From Chamaea fasciata (Eukaryota > Chordata > Aves > Passeriformes > Sylviidae): a stretch of 64,000 nt of DNA. The notes under the pieces were generated by a model. That model saw only the letters and a list, made by a program, of their open reading frames with translations, was not told the origin of the DNA and did no database searches. The stretch is taken from positions 12,793,307 to 12,857,306 of the forward strand of contig JARCOQ010000016.1 in the NCBI GenBank assembly GCA_029207755.1, written 5' to 3'. Every line of letters starts with the position of its first letter. The first letter of the stretch is position 1. A program made the position numbers and the translations under genes. This document shows positions 60,873 through 64,000 of the stretch, in pieces.

Positions 60873-63800
60873 ACCCCCCTCAGTGCTTTGAGACATGCAA
60901 AAGGCCTTCTAACATGTATCTACAGCCAGCCAGTGACTACAGAAGATATCACGTCAATACACACATCAAGCTGATGCTGGAGATGACTTTCCAAACCACC
61001 TTTGCCAATTGCCTTTATGCAAATAAGGGCCACATGTTAATTGCTATAAATATTGTAAGGGATTAAGCAATTAGGGGGTTTTATAGAATAGAGTCAATAA
61101 AAAAATACTCTCTTTTCAAGTCTACTACATGAAGTTAATTATGAGATAAAGTGTTAATGATCCTGTAGTAATTTTACACTGTGAACAAGGCGGATGTACA
61201 GGCTGGCCAGGCCTGTGTTAACAGGAATTTCAGTGGGAGTTCAACCAGGCACCTGCTGCTGCAGAAAACCCTTCAGGTTACAAGTCATTCCTGGAGGAAA
61301 TGCGTTTTTCAAGCTGGCATAGCAGCAAGAGCCTCCAAAGGGCTTGATCCTTTTCAGAATGAGAGGTAGGACCCTAAACCACTTCAGAATTCTACAGGTT
61401 TTATACAAAAACTCACTTGAATAATCTCTAGCAGACTCTGGAAGGTTGTGACTAACTGCGAGGGGCCACTACTAATTTTGGTTATTAACCTCATTTGATA
61501 GAAAGATAATCTGTTTCTCCATTAACGTTAATCCCTTTAAAATATTTCTAGTGCTTCTTCCCATTAATCCATGGCCTTTATTTGATTGCAGGGGGACTAA
61601 TTGCAGATTAAGATAATGGTTTGGACGAGTATGTCTGGAAAAAAAAAAAGAAAAAAAAAAAGAACTTATCTTTAAAAAGAAGGTTTTCTTGAGAGAGGAG
61701 CATTTCAAAACTTTTGTATTTCCTAGGCCTGGAAGGGGGTGGGCTATGACCCCTGTGTAGGGGTTCCTAGGTAAAAGTCTCCAGAAGCACATAAAACTGG
61801 TGTATTCTTACCCCAAACACATTTAAAATCCTTCAGCACTATTCAAATTAAACCAAAACTTGATGGGAAGAGAACATTTCCCTTGTGGCTGCTGAGAAAC
61901 AGGTGTCTGTAATGTGATTTCTCCTCCCTTCTTTGTTCAATACTGAATAGGATGGTAATGGGAAACCTGCATTTCCTGGGATTTGGTGAATCTGGGGACA
62001 GGGTGGTGTAAATATTTAGCTCAGTTACTAAAACAGATGTAAAACGCTGAACTTTGTGCCAACAGTAACAAAGACCTTGTGCAAGGGCCATTGCTTTCAG
62101 CAGCATTTTGGGAGTTGGTGTCAGCTTCATTTTAAACCCAGCAACAGAACCATTGATTTCCTTAGGCAGGAGACAATGAAAAATAAACAGAAACTGATTT
62201 GGGATGTAGAAAATACAGATCTGGGAAATTGATTTTGGGATGTAGAAAATACCAATTTTTGGTGAGATCCGCCCCCTGAATTTCTCATTCATGCTCTCTT
62301 TACTACTGCCGTATGAGTAGCTATGTTTAGATTCCCATGTTCCAACAGAAAATCTGGAAGCCTTCCTGTACCTCTGAACTGCTTCCTCAACATGCAGAAA
62401 TCCTGTCAGAAACTTTCCTGAGGGCATTCTCAGGCCCCATGGCAGAGCTGGGGAGGTCAGGATCGAGGCCTGATGTCCCAGTGCCCAATGGCTGATGTAG
62501 TTCTTTCCCAAAGCGATGGCACAGAGCACACAAAATGCAAGGCAGAGGATCCGTGTTCTATATGAGCTGTTTCTGTGCCTTAATTTGGCAGAAATGGCCA
62601 AGTGAAGTGAAGGGGGAAGAGCAAAGAGACCCCAGAATCTTTTTTAATGACCTCTCTTGACAGATGCCACCCCTGGAGACCCTCAGCTCCCAGAAGCACA
62701 TAAAGTAAATCCAGCAGAGCAGTGAATCCTGGTAGGAATCCTGTGGGCTGATAACAGAGGGGTCAGTTTCAGTGTAAATTGTGCAAGTCAGCTCAGGTGA
62801 AGTCCTTCTTCACTGAAAATTGCATTATGTGCAGCACCTGCCAGGTTTATCACCACAGCTGCACTTTTGCTGTCACTCACTGCATGAAGAGCACCCCTTT
62901 GCATTCCCTGCACTTATCTGCGTCCCACAGGTGTCACTGACCCTGTTCCCTTTCCCTCTTTCTCAGATGACCGTGGCTCCCAAAGTGTTCTGGGGATTAT
63001 TGTGTCCCGATTCTGTACTCAGGATACTAAATCTGTGTTTCAAAGAGACATTTGTTTCCCCACACACACCAACAAAGTAACATGAATTCCATAACAATTA
63101 GCCTTTTTGCCCATTAGGCTAAGGATATACACAGATTCTCCAGTGACAGAATTCTTCCACAACACTGAAAAAAATCCCTCCCCCCGTATCCTTTTCTTGA
63201 CTTTTAAGCTTTTAATGCCTTAAATATAAAATTCTTGCACTCAAATCTCTTTCTTTTGTCTACACCTTTCCTCATTTCTCTACTTCATGGCAGCAGCTTT
63301 ATTCCCTTGTATTTTCCTTTATTTCACATCCTTCTTTTCACCAAGCCACCTCCTATGAGTTGAATGCCGAGTGGAAGCTCCACCATTTCAGTGTTCCTGG
63401 AAATCCAGGAAGTTTTGGAAAAGCCCCACGATTTATGTATTTTCCTGGAGCATTCTTCACCTCCTGCAAAGTGGCAGAAGATAATGAGGTGATGAAAAGT
63501 TTGTGAAAGGGGATGTGAAAGGCCACGTGTCAGACTTCATACGCCACTTATCCAACCACAAGTCCCCTTTGTGTTCCCGTTTTCCAAACTAGTCCAAGGT
63601 TTTCAACTAAAGGATCACAGCTGGAGAAGGCTGGGCTTTACCTCAGGAAATAAATGAGGAAATTCAATGTGAATAATGTGCTTACACTATTTTTGTTCTC
63701 TTTAGTGAATATTGTTCATTTCTACCATGGAAAATACTGGAAATATTTCTACATGGGAATCTCATGAACCTCACGATTTCCATAACACTGTTTTCATAAG

Positions 63801-64000
63801 CTTTTCCAAACAAGGCTCACAAGTCCCAGTAATCCTCTAAACTGAATTATTGAGCCCAAGGACCATTCCTGGAGCTGAGGGAGCACATGATCTACTTCAC
63901 AGACCTTTGGGGAAGAAGAGGAACTCAAGGAACCCACGAAATTTTTCTCTAACACCTGCCAGGGCATCACCTTGTTCAAGGCAGCAGCAGCTTGGGCAGC
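60873..64000. other. Non-coding stretch to the window end
   Basis: No gene was recognised. A purine-rich A/G run lies near 61640-61662. A 36-base-period duplication is seen at 62196-62252, with GGGATGTAGAAAATAC present twice. The 252-codon open frame on the minus strand (61843-62601) has a hydrophobic N-terminal part but no recognisable domain and spans that duplication. I consider it a chance frame. Confidence 0.45.

Noticed and set aside
61843..62601. 252-codon minus-strand open frame with hydrophobic start
   Set aside because: There is no recognisable domain, part of it is a local duplication, and the length is within what chance allows in 64 kb of six frames.
1..64000. tRNA, rRNA, CRISPR or a complete provirus
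   Set aside because: No cloverleaf with conserved A and B boxes, no rRNA core motifs, no regularly spaced repeats with unique spacers, and no paired LTRs enclosing viral coding frames were seen.

Overview
The window looks like vertebrate nuclear DNA, most likely from a bird and probably a songbird. It carries several CR1 LINE fragments, whose 3' ends read like the avian tail (TTGGACTAGATGACCTT followed by TTCCAACC and ending in ATTCTGTG-type octamers). It also carries many 0.35-0.8 kb solo LTRs of avian endogenous retroviruses and one sharply bounded CpG island in otherwise AT-rich DNA. There are no operons, ribosome-binding sites, CRISPR arrays or other bacterial features. I assigned families from remembered consensus patterns, not from a search.

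Layout. 1-50.8 kb is non-coding DNA, intergenic or a long intron, peppered with transposable-element remnants: solo LTRs near 3.06, 11.4, 14.6, 16.5, 24.2, 29.8, 32.7, 36.0 and 39.3 kb (and perhaps 33.9 kb), and CR1 pieces near 19.6, 21.5, 29.5-30.7, 31.9 and 46.5 kb. The LTR at 29.8 kb sits inside a CR1 copy, so insertion order can be read directly. About 50.87-52.47 kb is a CpG island with four NotI sites, GC boxes, an 11-copy 36-bp minisatellite and a 5-copy 12-bp repeat. It is almost certainly a promoter and first-exon region. Two good splice-donor motifs on the minus strand suggest that at least one transcript runs leftward, which would make much of the left part its first intron. This is inference. 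52.5-64 kb is again non-coding, with a CR1 tail at 59.5 kb and a minus-strand LTR at 60.4 kb.

I could not name any protein-coding gene with confidence. Four short stretches look like possible exons (9.0 kb minus; 44.7, 47.2 and 50.8 kb plus). Each has a splice-site motif next to an open frame, but none matches a family I recognise, and open stretches of this size also occur by chance. The longest open frames lie in GC-rich DNA and are best explained by a lack of AT-rich stop codons. No complete provirus with gag, pol or env coding regions was seen. I found no convincing new biological system. The most unusual items are the E-box-bearing minisatellite next to the likely first exon and the nested and inverted LTR pair.
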